From NCBI RefSeq assembly GCF_001039355.2, contig NW_019773881.1, positions 536,528 to 586,053 of the forward strand: a DNA stretch of 49,526 nucleotides, read 5' to 3'. This stretch comes from Lingula anatina. Lineage: Eukaryota; Brachiopoda; Lingulata; Lingulida; Lingulidae. The notes below the pieces were generated by a model. The model was not told where the DNA came from. It saw only the letters and a program-made list of their open reading frames with translations, and did not search any database. This document shows, piece after piece, positions 21,891-32,372 of this stretch; within the stretch, counting starts at the first letter, position 1, and every line of letters begins with the position of its first letter. Both the position numbers and the translations under genes were made by a program.

Positions 21891-21998
21891 ATGCAATATA
21901 TTATCACATGCGCATGATTTACAAATGGGAATGTGAGCCTGTTGTTAATAGTCCATGCAATGTTGGCATTTTAAACACACTGTTGCTTCTTCCGCCAT
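21891..21998 (-). CDS. Integrase gene exon 1 (zinc-binding start)
   Basis: ATG at 21998 in context AAACATGGCGG; 36 codons ending CAT/GTAAGTT. It encodes MAEEATVCLKCQHC, then an in-frame TAA at codon 18, then HIPICKSCACDNILH. The Cys/His spacing suggests a zinc finger. The premature stop shows decay. Confidence 0.65.
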
Positions 21999-22050
21999 GT
22001 TTCTATTCTCGCGAGATATCGTGATTTTTTCTCTTTTTCTTGAATAAAAC

Positions 22051-22124
22051 TTGCTCGATATCGCGGGATTTCATGTGGCCATGCGGGATAACGCGCAATC
22101 TCGCAGGATTTCGGGCGATCTTGA
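22051..22124 (-). promoter_or_regulatory. Right subterminal 20-bp repeat array
   Basis: Read on the - strand: CAAGATCGCCCGAAATCCT, GCGAGATTGCGCGTTATCCC, GCATGGCCACATGAAATCCC, then GCGATATCGAGCAAG. Unit order mirrors the left array, with the divergent GCRTGGYCAC unit third in both. These are likely transposase binding sites. Confidence 0.8.
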
Positions 22125-22159
22125 ATTTTTTTTCCATTTAAAGTTTGAAATTATTTTTC

Positions 22160-22217
22160 TATTTTTTCAATTTAATTTTTTTTTTTTAATTTCACTTGGC
22201 CCTCCTGGGATTCCATA
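22160..22217 (-). repeat. Right TIR of the 13-kb element
   Basis: Inverted match to 9205-9262, with core CTTGGCCCTCCTGGGATT. It is followed directly by the GTTGTC duplication. Confidence 0.88.
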
Positions 22218-23293
22218 GTTGTCACTGTATGTCTACGTGTCTGTTTATCTTATGTTTGCTGTGTCTATTCTGTATTGTTACTGAATGTTTTGTATATATT
22301 GCGATGACTGTGTACTGCTATCTTTTCAATCTTTTTCCTTGTCTTTTTTCTTTTTACGATGTACGTTACTGTCACTGTACGTGTCAAAAAATTTTTCTGA
22401 TCACTGTGTATGTCTGTATTTTGACTGTGTTTGTTTGTATTTAATTTGATTACTTTGCCTGTTTTTGTTGTCACAGTTTGTGTTTGTATTTAGTATGAGC
22501 ACTTTGTCTCTTAGTTTTGTCACTCTATTTGTTTATAATCATTACTACTACTCTGCATGATGATGTTGTTCACTATATACCTATGTGTCTGTTTATATTC
22601 TGTTTCTTGTGTCTATTTTGTATTGTTACTGAAGGTGTTTGTATATATTGTGGTGACTGTGTACGGCTATGTTTTTTACTCTTTTTATTTGTGTTCATTA
22701 CAATTACGGTGCACGTTAGTGTTTTTACTGTACATGTGAAATTTTTTTCTAATCACTGTATGTCAGTTTTGTCACTATTTGTTTGTAATAACTATTACTC
22801 TGCATGATTGTGTTGTCACTGTATCCCTGTGTGTTTGTTTATCTTATGTATCTCTATGTGTCTGTTTATATTCTGTCTGTTGTGTCTATTCTGTATTGTT
22901 ACTGAATGGGTTTATATTCTGTGATATGTGTCTGTTTATATTCTGTCTGCTGTGTCTATTCTGTATTGTTACTGAATGTGTTTATATATATTGTGATGAC
23001 TTTTTACGGCTATGTTTTCACTCTTTCCTTGTGTTCATTCTCATTGCGTTGCATGCTACTATTATCACTGTACATGTTATTATTTATTTTGATCACTGTG
23101 TGTATGTCAGTTTGTCACTCTATTTGTTTATATTCATTACTATTACTGTGCATGATGGTGTTGTCGCTGTATGCCTTTGTGTTTATCTTATGTTTGTTAC
23201 TGAATGTGTTTGTGTATATATATATATTGTGATGACTGTGTACAACTTCCTTTTCACTCTTTTTCCTTGTGTTCATTCTCATTACGGTGAACG
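22218..23293 (+). repeat. Satellite block 3
   Basis: A-type units that resume exactly where block 2 stopped (TTGTCACTGTATG). It contains local duplications, for example TGTGTCTGTTTATATTCTGT repeated at about 22857 and 22925. It ends at AACG before the next element. Confidence 0.9.
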
Positions 23294-23479
23294 GTTAGCA
23301 TATTATAAGATGGGCTAGGGGATTTTGCCAATAGAGGGCTTCGTGTGAAGTGAGAATTAGTTATTTTTTATACCATTTGGTGCACTGTATTCCCACTCAC
23401 AAAATGATGACGTAGACATTAACCTGAAAATAGCGGGTAAACTTAACAGCAATGAAGGTCGCTATTTAAATTTATGTTT

Positions 23480-23640
23480 TCGTGTGAGTGTGTGTATGTG
23501 TGTGTATGTGTGTGTGAGAGATAGAGATAAATCTAGTGATCACTTTTGTTTTTGAAGTTGCAAGACTGGTGTTAGTTAATTTCCACTTGGACAAAGAATT
23601 CTTTGCACGTTTAGCTTGATAATAATAATAATAATAATAA
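23480..23640. repeat. (GT)n and (TAA)n microsatellites
   Basis: GTGTGTGTATGTGTGTGTA-type repeat at about 23484-23520 and a (TAA)n tract at about 23619-23640, inside the 4.9-kb element. Confidence 0.75.
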
Positions 23641-24387
23641 ACTTTATTTATAGAGGGTAAAACATATTATGTGTATACCTTTATCTTACTCACACAAACA
23701 CACACACATATACTGGGGGGAGTATATATATATATACTTTATACTTTTGATTTTTAAAAAATATTTTTTAAGTATCCAAGTCTTTGGAGTTTTTAATTTG
23801 AGAGTTAAAGCAATTCCAATTTCAACCAAAGCCCATATTGGGCCTTAATTGTGGCTTTATATCTGCCAGAGATTTCCCTTATTACGTAATCAGATGATTC
23901 TGTCTGTAGTGTCCATGGTCGTAGTACTGGTACATGTACCCAGTTAGTCCCTGATGTATTTTGGTGAATGTCCTTTTAATGATTTAAAAACTAGTGTTGT
24001 TTTTTTTTTAAATTCTATCTGTTCATAAATTGTTTGCCAGTTCAGTTTCTTCTTCATAGTCTACAAGTGTAGCCATCTATAGTTGTTTTTCATGGTCAAT
24101 GGTGACAAACTGGCACCCGATATTCAAAGTTGGTCAATTTTATCTGTGGATTTTGTAATAATCATATATTACTGCAGACCATAATTTTTATTCTAATTTT
24201 TAATTATTTTTTTCTGAGTTGATTGCTGTACATTTGAGTTAGGAGAACGGTTTAATGTTAACATATTATGGAATGGTGCAATTAGTAAGATAAGTGTTAT
24301 TTTAAAATGAATACCATAATCATTCATATTTTTATATTATAAATATAACAAATGTTTTCTCCACTTTGAAATTATAAAAGTTTTAAG

Positions 24388-24531
24388 TTATCATTGAAGA
24401 TGCTGTCATTCCACAAAGCACCAACATAACACTTGGAAAGAACATTGAGTCCCATCATATTACACATGACAGCATAACATCTTTTCATGGGATGCTTGCT
24501 GATAAAGTACGTAAACAGTTTTGTTACACAG
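24388..24531 (+). CDS. Internal exon of an unrecognised gene in the 4.9-kb element
   Basis: Open for 47 codons up to the donor TTACACAG/GTAAAA (phase 1). The peptide runs IIEDAVIPQSTNITLGKN, IESHHITHDSITSFHGML, ADKVRKQFCYT. Balanced composition with several His residues looks like real coding sequence. I do not recognise the domain. The acceptor is either TTTTAAG (24387) or ATTGAAG (24399). Confidence 0.5.
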
Positions 24532-24845
24532 GTAAAATATAAGAATCACAATATCTATTGTTAAAATGAGCTGCAGACTCAAATTATGCCTTGCAGCATT
24601 TGCCCTGTTACTGATAGTACATAGTCAACCTATGAAGATGTTAATCTCTCTTTCTGCTGTTTGATTTTTTTATATGAAATATATAACTGTTACATGCTTT
24701 ATGTTTTAGGTAATTGACTGGATATTATGATTAGCAACAGGGGTAAGAAGATAAGAATCATAACAAAGTGCAATAAAATGACAACATTAAATGTCACATG
24801 GAAAATCACCAATGACATTTGGTTAGAATTGATAAAGAGAAGTTT

Positions 24846-25070
24846 GGCGCAGTCAAACGACATTTTATGGTGACAACAATCTCCAGAGCTTATTGATGCG
24901 CATTCCACACATGCTTAATTCTCCCGTAGAGGGGTAATCTCAAATTAGATTCATTGCTACTTATATCAAGGGAGCGTCATTGCCTGACCCCATTATACAC
25001 TTGATCATTCTATTAGCGCGCACGATACGATTAAGCATGAAGTTATCTTCAGCCTTCAACTTCATTGCAT
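24846..25070 (+). repeat. Dispersed repeat shared with 33566-33795
   Basis: Both copies start GGCGYAGTCAAACGACATTT and continue with CAACAATCTCCAGAGCTTA, AGAGGGGTAATCTC and TGCTACTTATA; similarity fades near 25070. A TATA-like TACTTATA precedes GCRTCAYTGCCTGRCC. It could be part of an LTR or another element end; not assigned. Confidence 0.75.
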
Positions 25071-25473
25071 CATAATTTTTAGGATGAGTCGTATCGAATA
25101 TTTGATATATAACATTTATCCCTTAGGCCATAACATTTATAACAGGCAACAATTGGTTATATTGTTAGTATAGTGGGGTTATGTAATAAATGTGGCCTTG
25201 TTTGGCCAAATATCGAACAACCAATATTCTTTGTTCCCTTCTTGCTTGTTGTGAATGGAATTATGAAAGTTTGTGGTGCACTAGGAAGAAGGAGGAGACA
25301 TAAATATAATAATGATAGAAGTATTAACAACAACTTATCTGTAATGTATTGAACAACAAAATTAACTTTGTATAGACACATTTGTATATATACATTAAAA
25401 CATTGTGTAGGGATTTTCCTTTTTTCCTGCTATATTAATAGTAATTTTGTTATCATTTTTTATTTTTATTCAG

Positions 25474-25562
25474 GCAGTGGAGCACCTGTTGGAATATGGA
25501 TTGGACAAAACACCAAAGATCTTCCACAAGACTTTTTAGTGCTTAGGCTATATTTATTCTGA
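25474..25562 (+). CDS. Probable last exon of the same gene
   Basis: Strong acceptor (TTTTATTTTTATTCAG). In the phase left by the 24531 donor it reads GSGAPVGIWIGQNTKDLPQD then FLVLRLYLF and a TGA stop. The phase match supports joining the two exons across a 0.94-kb intron that holds the dispersed repeat 24846-25070. Confidence 0.45.
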
Positions 25563-27065
25563 TTTTAAGAAATATTGGTATGAATATGGAATTTAATTTT
25601 GTCAAAATAATAATAATAATGAGAATTAAGATATTTTGATTTACAAGTAAGAGTTGGATGTTACATTTAAGATACCAAAAATGTAATTCTAAGAAAGATG
25701 TAACGTGTATTCTTATTTATTTTCAAGGCATGCATTAATATTTAAATTTATGGATTAAGTTGGCAAATTCATTAAATTGCTTTAAAGTTTACTATGCCCA
25801 GAGAAAGCCTTTAAGGATCTCACAGTTTCTGACACTTAAAATTCCTGGACTCTTGTTGCTTCCAAAATAGATGGGGTCATGTTTTCCCACCTGTCTGTCT
25901 GGAAATGTCACTGTGTTATCCCTTTGGTTTGATGATTAATGCTAATAACTAATAGTATCTTTTTCTTGATTTTCAGTTGTTGCAGACAAAAGGCATTTCA
26001 AAATAATACCTATTGGGCATAAGAGCAGGTTAATTTTGTCATAATGCAACACTTGTGACAGTTTTTTTTTAATTGTACAAATGCAAAAGGGAATCTTAAC
26101 TGGCCCAGTGATTATAACTGCAATGTCTTTATTTAATGCAGAAACGATAATGGATCCAGTATAATTCTGTAAGAGGCTACTACTACCAAATCCTGGAAAT
26201 TGTGTTACTATTATATACTGCCATGCACTTATATCAAATATCATATATGAAGAATATTGGTTCAAACTTTTGCATTAACTGTATGGGTTCCATTACATCT
26301 TTTTATATGTTTGTATTATTACCCTTTGTATAAAGTGCAAATGGGATGCTGTTGATATATCTTTGAAAATGGTGTCTGGGTGATGGACTTGTTAAAAAGT
26401 CATGTGCACTAGCAGCGGAATTAAGGGTATAATACTGTACTGTATTTATGTCTTCATTTTTATATAACTGTGGGAAAAATTATTTTAAGATCTGAACAAA
26501 ACTGTGCAAGTGAAGTAAAAGAGCCACTTAAGTTATACCAGAGCTCTTTAAGTTAATTTTATGAGAAAAATCAATTAACTGGAATACAGTTAAATTCTTA
26601 ATTAAAATAAAATTAATTTTGTGTGGTTTGCAACATTTTTTCCAGTTCCAAATCGAAGGTCTCTTTATTACCTGCAGTACACGCACCTAAGAGTCTGTTT
26701 GACCTTGAAATAAAGGTCGAAAGTCAAATCTAAGGGCATATTTAGAATCTCCACATGACTTTTGGTCAGACTTCTATAGTAATTTTTCCCATAATTCCTT
26801 CGGTTTGAGAGATATTTAGCATTGAATTTTCAAAAATTATGACAAATTATTGCCAGTGTACATGCTGGTGGTACTAATAATAAGTGTTTCCCCCATCTCT
26901 TAAGAGATTATCAGAGGTTAATCATCTGTGAAGATTGAAGGTCACATATGGTTCAGTGGTAAGCACAGATTCCAGAATAATTCCAAGAACCACCATTTTG
27001 GTGGTGAAATAGAATTTGTTATATTTGTCCAAGTTGTTTACAATGTATTCAGTGTAAAATATAAA

Positions 27066-27070
<5 letters not shown>
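25563..27070. other. Noncoding interior of the 4.9-kb element
   Basis: No firm gene. On the - strand, about 26170-26075 after the acceptor GTAGCCTCTTACAG reads NYTGSIIVSALNKDIAVIIT, possibly an exon, but no donor is visible. Confidence 0.35.

Positions 27071-27097
<27 letters not shown>
27071..27097. repeat. (TA)n microsatellite
   Basis: About thirteen TA dinucleotides. Confidence 0.9.
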
Positions 27098-27100
<3 letters not shown>

Positions 27101-27248
27101 TATGTATGTGTAATATATCCCATGACGGAGATTTATTTAAACTTTCTTTATAAACTGTATCTTTTTCTACCTTTTTTTTTTCAAACCACTTCTTCTGTGG
27201 GTGACATAGTTATGCTAAAAGTATTATAAGACTTATGTGAATAAATGT

Positions 27249-27323
27249 ATTTTTTTTTTTTTTTTTTGTTTTTTTTTTTTTTTTTGGGGGGGGGGGGGAC
27301 TTTCACTTTTTTTTTTTTTTTTN
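27249..27323. repeat. Poly-T / poly-G tract with assembly gap
   Basis: Long T runs broken by a run of G, ending at N 27323. Sequence and length here are unreliable. Confidence 0.85.
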
Positions 27324-28194
27324 GCGAGCATGCATGTGCAAAACTCCTCACTCAATGTTTCACAGGTTTAAGCTCGGTGGATTATATATGTGTGGCTCAG
27401 TAAAACAGCACCCAGTGAACAAATTATTCAGTTCTACAATCTAAGTTACAGGATTCCTAACAGGAAAAAACACCAAAACAAAATTGAATTAACAAAAAGG
27501 AGTGTTTAAACAAAAGAAAAATATCCATCTACAACAAATGTCTTTCATATTAAATCTCTGATTTTGATTAAACATTTATTTTATATGTCCTAAGAGATTG
27601 CTAGGTACCTAGTACAAAAATGAGACAGAACTACATGTACATTTTAAAAGTAGTAAATAAAGCATCTGAGCATACCACTATATTTTTGCTTTGAACATTT
27701 GTCTTAGTAAGAATGGATCAATTAAATTGTTAAATTCTACTTCGTTGTTGGGCAATAAATTAGCAGAATAACAGTTATATCTTTTTTGCTTCCTGGGCTA
27801 GCATCAAATATACAAATCAGTGCCAAGAAACAATTAACAGGTTAACCATTATAAACTATATATATGGGACAAATCAACCCACACTGTTCCCACTTTTCTC
27901 AACATAATTTTATTTTTTACAGACATCGAAGGGGGGAGTCAGGCCACTGCATGTTATTCATTTGAAATTTATTAGTAAAGTGTAATTAAGCCATTTCATT
28001 TCATGTATCCTCAGATTATCTAAGTTCATAGATGTAACTAACAATTTCAACTACATAAGAATAAATTAACGGGGGAAGGGGGAGAGGAGGAGAAGGGGAA
28101 TACAGCACACCAAGTGGTATGAAAAATAACTAGTTCACACACTAACCCCTCTATTGGCAAAATCCCCTAGCCCATCTTATAATACGCTAACGCT

Positions 28195-28602
28195 AACGTC
28201 ACTCTTGTCACTGTACACGTCAAAATTTATTCTGATCACTGTGTATGTCTGTATTTTGACTGTGCTTGTTTTTATTTATTTTAATTACTATGCATGTTTG
28301 CGTTGTCACTGTTCATGTTTGTATTTATTGTGAGTACTGTGTATGTCAGTTTTGTCACTCTATTTGTTTTTAATCTTCACTATTACTCTGCATGATTGTG
28401 TTGTCACTGTATCCCTGTGTTTGTTTATCTTATGTATCTCTATGTGTCTGTTAATATTCTGTTTGCTGTGTCTATTCTGTATTGTTACTGAATGTGTTTG
28501 TACATATTGAGATGACTGTGTATTGCTATGTTTTCACTCTTTTTCCCTGTGTTCATTGTCATTAGGGTGCACCTTACTATTGTCACTGTATATGATAATA
28601 TA
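28195..28602 (+). repeat. Satellite block 4
   Basis: About one A-type higher-order unit between the 4.9-kb element and the Tc1-like element. Starts AACGTCACTCTTGTCACTG and ends at the TA duplicated by the Tc1 insertion. Confidence 0.9.
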
Positions 28603-31073
28603 GTCTAGTGGGATTTCCACAAAATATGAATAGTAGGGGCATTTTGGGGTAAAAGTTGGGAACCAGGCTTATTGGCATAATTTTGGCATGTTGAATCGGA
28701 TTAACCTGGTTCCCAGGCAAATTTTTGCGTTTTTAACTGTCTAATTTACAAGAAACAAAATGGCCGCCAGATTTCCAATTTTCTGCAATATCTCTAACTA
28801 GACAGGCAAATGTGACAAATGAAGTGTCTTTACCTATATTTTCAGGATCAAGGAACATTATTAAGATATTTCTGTTAGAGCTAAATTTACACAATTTTCC
28901 TAAATATGCAAATTAGGACCGCCATTACTGAAAAACCGTTTTACTTCTGTATCTCTTTAACTGGGCAAGCAAACATGACACATAAAGTGCCCACACCCAT
29001 GTTTTCAGGGTTAGGGAAAGTGGTTAATGCATTTTCACTATAACCAAATCAGTTATAATTGCAACACTGTCACATTGAATACTGCGTTGGGATGTAAACA
29101 TATTGGATCACACAACTGCCCCTTTTACCTAGATTTGAAAAAAGTGATTCCTTTATTAATGCAGTGGAGGGATTTGCTGAATCAAGTAATTCATGTGATG
29201 CAGTGTACAAACTTGACATTTAAAATGGATTTTTTTCCAAACATATTTTTTTAAAAAATTTTTTCCCCATATATTAGTAATGAATGAAAAGAACACTTGT
29301 TATCATGTTCGATATGGCTTTAATAAATCTCTTACACATAAGAATCATCCAGACAAATTTAAAAAATGGAAACAGATAACAACGTGTGCAGCCTCTTCTA
29401 GCTGCAACCAGAGCCCTAACTCGGTGAGGCATTCCTGCAGAGAGGTTTCTGAGAGTTTGATCGGGTATTGTGTTCCTCACATTAGTCAGACCTTGTCTTA
29501 GCTGGTGCCGATTTGTAGGCTGGACCAGTAAGCTATTGATTCTGCTAGTGATTTCTGCTCACAGGTTTTCTATTGAATACAAGTCAGGGGGATAGCAACT
29601 GGTTTACCTCTTGGTTTTGCAGAAAAGCAGATATTGCATGGGCACTGTGTGGTCTGGCATTATCATCTTGCAGGATGAAGTTGTCCTGGAAGTACTTTCT
29701 TGCAAATGACAAGCAAGTATTCTTTAAAATGTCCGTGTATTTCATCTGGTTGAGGTTTCCATCAATTGCCACCAATAGTGTTTTGGCTCCAGCATGGGAA
29801 CCGGCCCATACACAGATGCTGCCACCACCACAAGTCACTGTAGGGTGACACAAGCCTCGTGCAGTACCTTGTCTGGAAGCCTACAGACTCTGATTCAGCC
29901 ATCGTGGTGGTAGAACTCAAACCCTGCCTTGTCTGTAAAAATTAACATGAACCCAGTGGTGTGGCTGGAACCGCAAATGGTGTCTAGCCCACCATAGATG
30001 CAGATGTTGGTGTTGCTCTGTTAATAGAGGTAACCAACTAAAAGTAGCCTTGCATTCAGTAGGGTTCCAGAAACACTCTTTTGAATGGTAATTTGCCACT
30101 CATTTTGTAAAGCAAGAGTTGTCTTTGTCCAGTTGTTGCGACATAACCGCAGAAGCAAGCGGACTTCCCTTCTGGTGGTGACTTTAGGATGTCCTGGTCT
30201 CTGTGTTGGTCATCAGTCTGGGCATGTTTCTGTAAGACGTTAGAAACTGCTCCCTCGGACATATTCAGTTGTCTGGCAATAGCAGTTTGCTATTGCCCAC
30301 TCTGGCATAATGCAACAATAGTGTGGCAAGTTGTTGCCGTTACTTCATGTACCATAAGGTCAGCTAAGAGTCTGCAAAATATCAAACTCTTCTGGCTGGT
30401 CATTGCCAAAAAATGGAGACTTATTCTGCAGAACTGCTGCCCCCTTATACGCATTCTGTAACCAGCCAAAGAGGACTGCTCAGAGAAACTACCACATATT
30501 ACGTAATATAACTGCGCTTCAGAGAAAGCAGCCTAATGAACAATAACCAACACACCTGACACTACTACATATGAAGAAACAATTAAAGGTGTGACACGAC
30601 GCACAAAGTCAGTGCTACCCATCAGACAAGACATCTGATTAATCACATTCCCTGACCCTGAGAACATAGGTGTAGACACTTCATGTATCATGTTTGCTTG
30701 CCTAGTTACAGAGATACAGAAGTAAAACAGCTTTTCAGTAATGGCGATCCTAATTTGCATATTTAGGAAAATTGTGTAAATTCAATTCTAACAGAAATAT
30801 CTTAATAATGTTCCTCAACTCTGAAAATATAGGTAAAACACTTCATTTGTCATATTCGCCTGTCTAGTTACAGATATGTTGCAGAAAATTGGAAATTTGG
30901 CGGCCATTTTGTTTTTGGCAAATTAGACAATTAAAAAGGCAAAATTTCGCTTGGGAACTGGGTTAATCGAATTCAGCATGCCAAAATTATGCTAATAAGC
31001 CTAGTTCCCAACTTTTACCCCAAATTGCCCCTTGCTTCTTATACAGAGCCTTTTTTCAAAAATCCCACTAGAC
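28603..31073 (-). mobile_element. Tc1-like transposon with long IR/DR ends
   Basis: Ends GTCTAGTGGGATTT... and the inverted AAATCCCACTAGAC are flanked by TA (28601-28602 and 31074-31075). TIRs extend roughly 400 bp. Each contains two direct repeats (ATCTCTAACTAGACAGGC-type at about 28789 and ATCTCTTTAACTGGGCAAGC at about 28952, mirrored at about 30868 and 30700), the IR/DR arrangement known from Tc1-family elements. A broken transposase occupies the centre. Confidence 0.87.
29274..30355 (-). pseudogene. Tc1-like transposase, inactivated
   Basis: Starts at about 30355 with MVHEVTATTCHTIVALCQSG, and a TAG follows. Then comes a helix-turn-helix TAIARQLNMSEGAVSNVLQK, a paired-like region VTTRREVRLLLRLCRNNWTK, a first-Asp block FTDKAGFEFYHHDG followed by a stop, GGGSICVWAGSHAG, a second-Asp block FILQDDNARPHSAHAIS, and PDLYSIENL (third catalytic Glu) with a TGA in place of the usual Trp. 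The C-terminus reads GMPHRVRALVAARRGCTRC. The spacing fits the DD34E class. Several stops and frameshifts make it non-functional. It acted on the TIRs of this element when intact. Confidence 0.85.
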
Positions 31074-32118
31074 TATTATTTATTTTGATCACTGTGTATG
31101 TTTGTGTTGTTACTGTTTGTGTGATCACTGTTTAAGTCTGTTTGTCCTTCTGTTTGTTAATAACCATAATCATTACTGTGCATGTTTGTTTTGTCAGTGT
31201 TTGGGTTTGTATTTTTTGTGATCACAGTGTATGTTTGTGTCGTTACTGTTGATGTTTGTATTTATTGTGAGCACTGTGTATGCCAGTTTTGTCACTCTAT
31301 TTGTTTGTAGTCATTTTGATTACTGTGCATTTTAGTGCTGGCACTGTTTGTGTTTGTATTTATTGTCAGCAATGTGGATGTCAGTTTTGTCAGTTTATTT
31401 TTTTCTAGTCATTATTTTAACTGTGCATGTTGGTGTTGTCACTGTCATCATAGTTTATGTACATGTCTGTTTATACTCTGATACCTGTTTCCATTCTGTA
31501 TTGTCATTGAATGTGTTTGTATATATATTGTGATCTGTATGACTGTGTAATCCCCCGATTAATTTATGTTCACTCTTGTTACTGTGCATGCATATGGTTG
31601 TGTTGTCACTGTACATGTCAAAATTTATTTTGATCACTGTGTATGTCTGTATTGTGACTGTTTGTTTGATAATTGTACACATTTCTATTGTCACTGCATG
31701 TACATGTTAATATTTATTATGATCACTGTTTATGTCAGTTTGTCACTCTATTTGTTTGTAATCATTACTATTACTGTGCATGATGGTGTTGTCACTGTGT
31801 GTTTGTTTATCTTATGTTTGCTGTGTCTATTCTGTATTGTTACTGAATGTGTTTATATATTGTGATGACTGTGTAGGGTTATGTTTTCACTCTTTTTCCT
31901 TGTCTTCATTCTTATGCTGCACATTACTGTTGTCACTGTACATATCAAAAATTTTTCCGATTATTGTGTGTGTTTGTGTTGTTACTGTTTGTGTCTGCAC
32001 ATAATTGTGATCACTGTGTAATTCTGTTTATTCTGCTGTTTGTTTGTATTTATTTTTATAACTGTACATATTTCTGGTGTCACTGTTTCCATTTGTATTT
32101 ATTGTGATCACCGTGTAT
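31074..32118 (+). repeat. Satellite block 5a, includes a B-type unit
   Basis: Resumes after the Tc1-like element. The B-type unit is at about 31310-31640, with CATCATAGTTTATG, ATACCTGTTTCCATTCTGTA and GTGTAATCCCCCGATTAA. Confidence 0.9.
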
Positions 32119-32372
32119 ATTTATGTCTCCTCATTAATAGCATATTCACAAAAATTGTATTCATATTGTCATTTTCATCCACACAAGTGGATGCATATGT
32201 TACAGTGAAATAAACTTAACTTAAACATTAACCCAAGCCAAAGGATAAGTAAATGTCAAACACAGATATATAGTGTTCGAAATTTGGCCGGTAGCGGCCG
32301 CTTTTATTGAAAGGTCCCTCTATTAAAGAATGGTGTTAGATATTATATAGCATTAAATAATGTTAATTAGTT
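32119..32372 (+). repeat. Element E, inverted copy at 47164-47429
   Basis: Non-satellite 254-bp segment with CATCCACACAAGTGGATG and GTGTTCGAAATTTGGCCGG. The junction TATTTATGTCTCCTC with the satellite is the same in both copies. No coding potential and no TIR. Confidence 0.85.

Larger units (their letters stand above)
13993..21998 (-). pseudogene. DDE integrase-core transposase, multi-exon, decayed
   Basis: Putative transposase of the 13-kb element, transcribed leftwards from just inside the right end. Recognisable exons: 21998-21891, 20617-20413, 19305-19231, 18899-18807, about 16430-16239, 15876-15820 and 14227-13993. In order they give Cys-rich zinc-binding modules, a helix-turn-helix-like ERTLKRRL, a YDQCRQKYHKKVKR block, the first catalytic block GPNWIWSVDGNDKL with GCIDTFSCRILWL (both Asp), KIECFWSTFLKSF (Glu), and a C-terminal WWNNQKIRHQR...PNGAAPNDIYAFPHLYG. 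This order matches the integrase-core proteins common in invertebrate and fish genomes, related to the IS3/retroviral integrase fold. Exons linking these blocks were not located. Damage: a TAA in exon 1, a MITE inside exon 2, a TAA at the end of the 19231 exon, and no acceptor for the DD exon. Confidence 0.78.
9205..22217. mobile_element. 13-kb two-gene DNA transposon with integrase-type transposase
   Basis: Ends are inverted copies sharing AATCCCAGGAGGGCCAAG, followed by AT-rich sequence that also matches. GTTGTC flanks both sides (9199-9204 and 22218-22223). Intact satellite reads GGTGTTGTCACTGTATG at this point, so the 6-bp duplication and the insertion site are clear. Each end carries about four 20-bp subterminal repeats. 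A first exon on the + strand starts at 9439, and a - strand integrase-core gene starts at 21998, so the genes converge from opposite ends. A retroviral/IS3-like integrase core with a 6-bp duplication suggests the IS3EU superfamily as I recall it. That assignment is tentative. No polymerase, capsid or reverse transcriptase is seen. At least six other elements are nested inside. Confidence 0.82.
23294..28194 (+). mobile_element. 4.9-kb TIR element of unknown superfamily
   Basis: The left end GTTAGCATATTATAAGATGG and the right end, read inward as GTTAGCGTATTATAAGATGG, share about 100 bp, including CTAGGGGATTTTGCCAATAG and ATACCAYTTGGTG. The right end has three extra bases (AGC) outside. AACG flanks both sides (23290-23293 and 28195-28198), matching satellite GTGAACGTTACTG, so a 4-bp duplication is likely. 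It carries two exons of an unrecognised gene (24388-24531 and 25474-25562), a dispersed repeat, microsatellites and an assembly gap at 27323. Confidence 0.75.

Noticed and set aside
9205-22217. Polinton/Maverick or a giant-virus-like element, because of the 6-bp duplication and integrase core
   Set aside because: No DNA polymerase, ATPase, protease or capsid frames; termini are short rather than hundreds of bp; and the integrase has the C-terminal signature of a different family.
29280-30461. + strand frames across the Tc1-like element (29280-29501, 29573-29848, 30189-30461)
   Set aside because: Antisense of the transposase pseudogene, which shows the conserved DDE motifs on the - strand.
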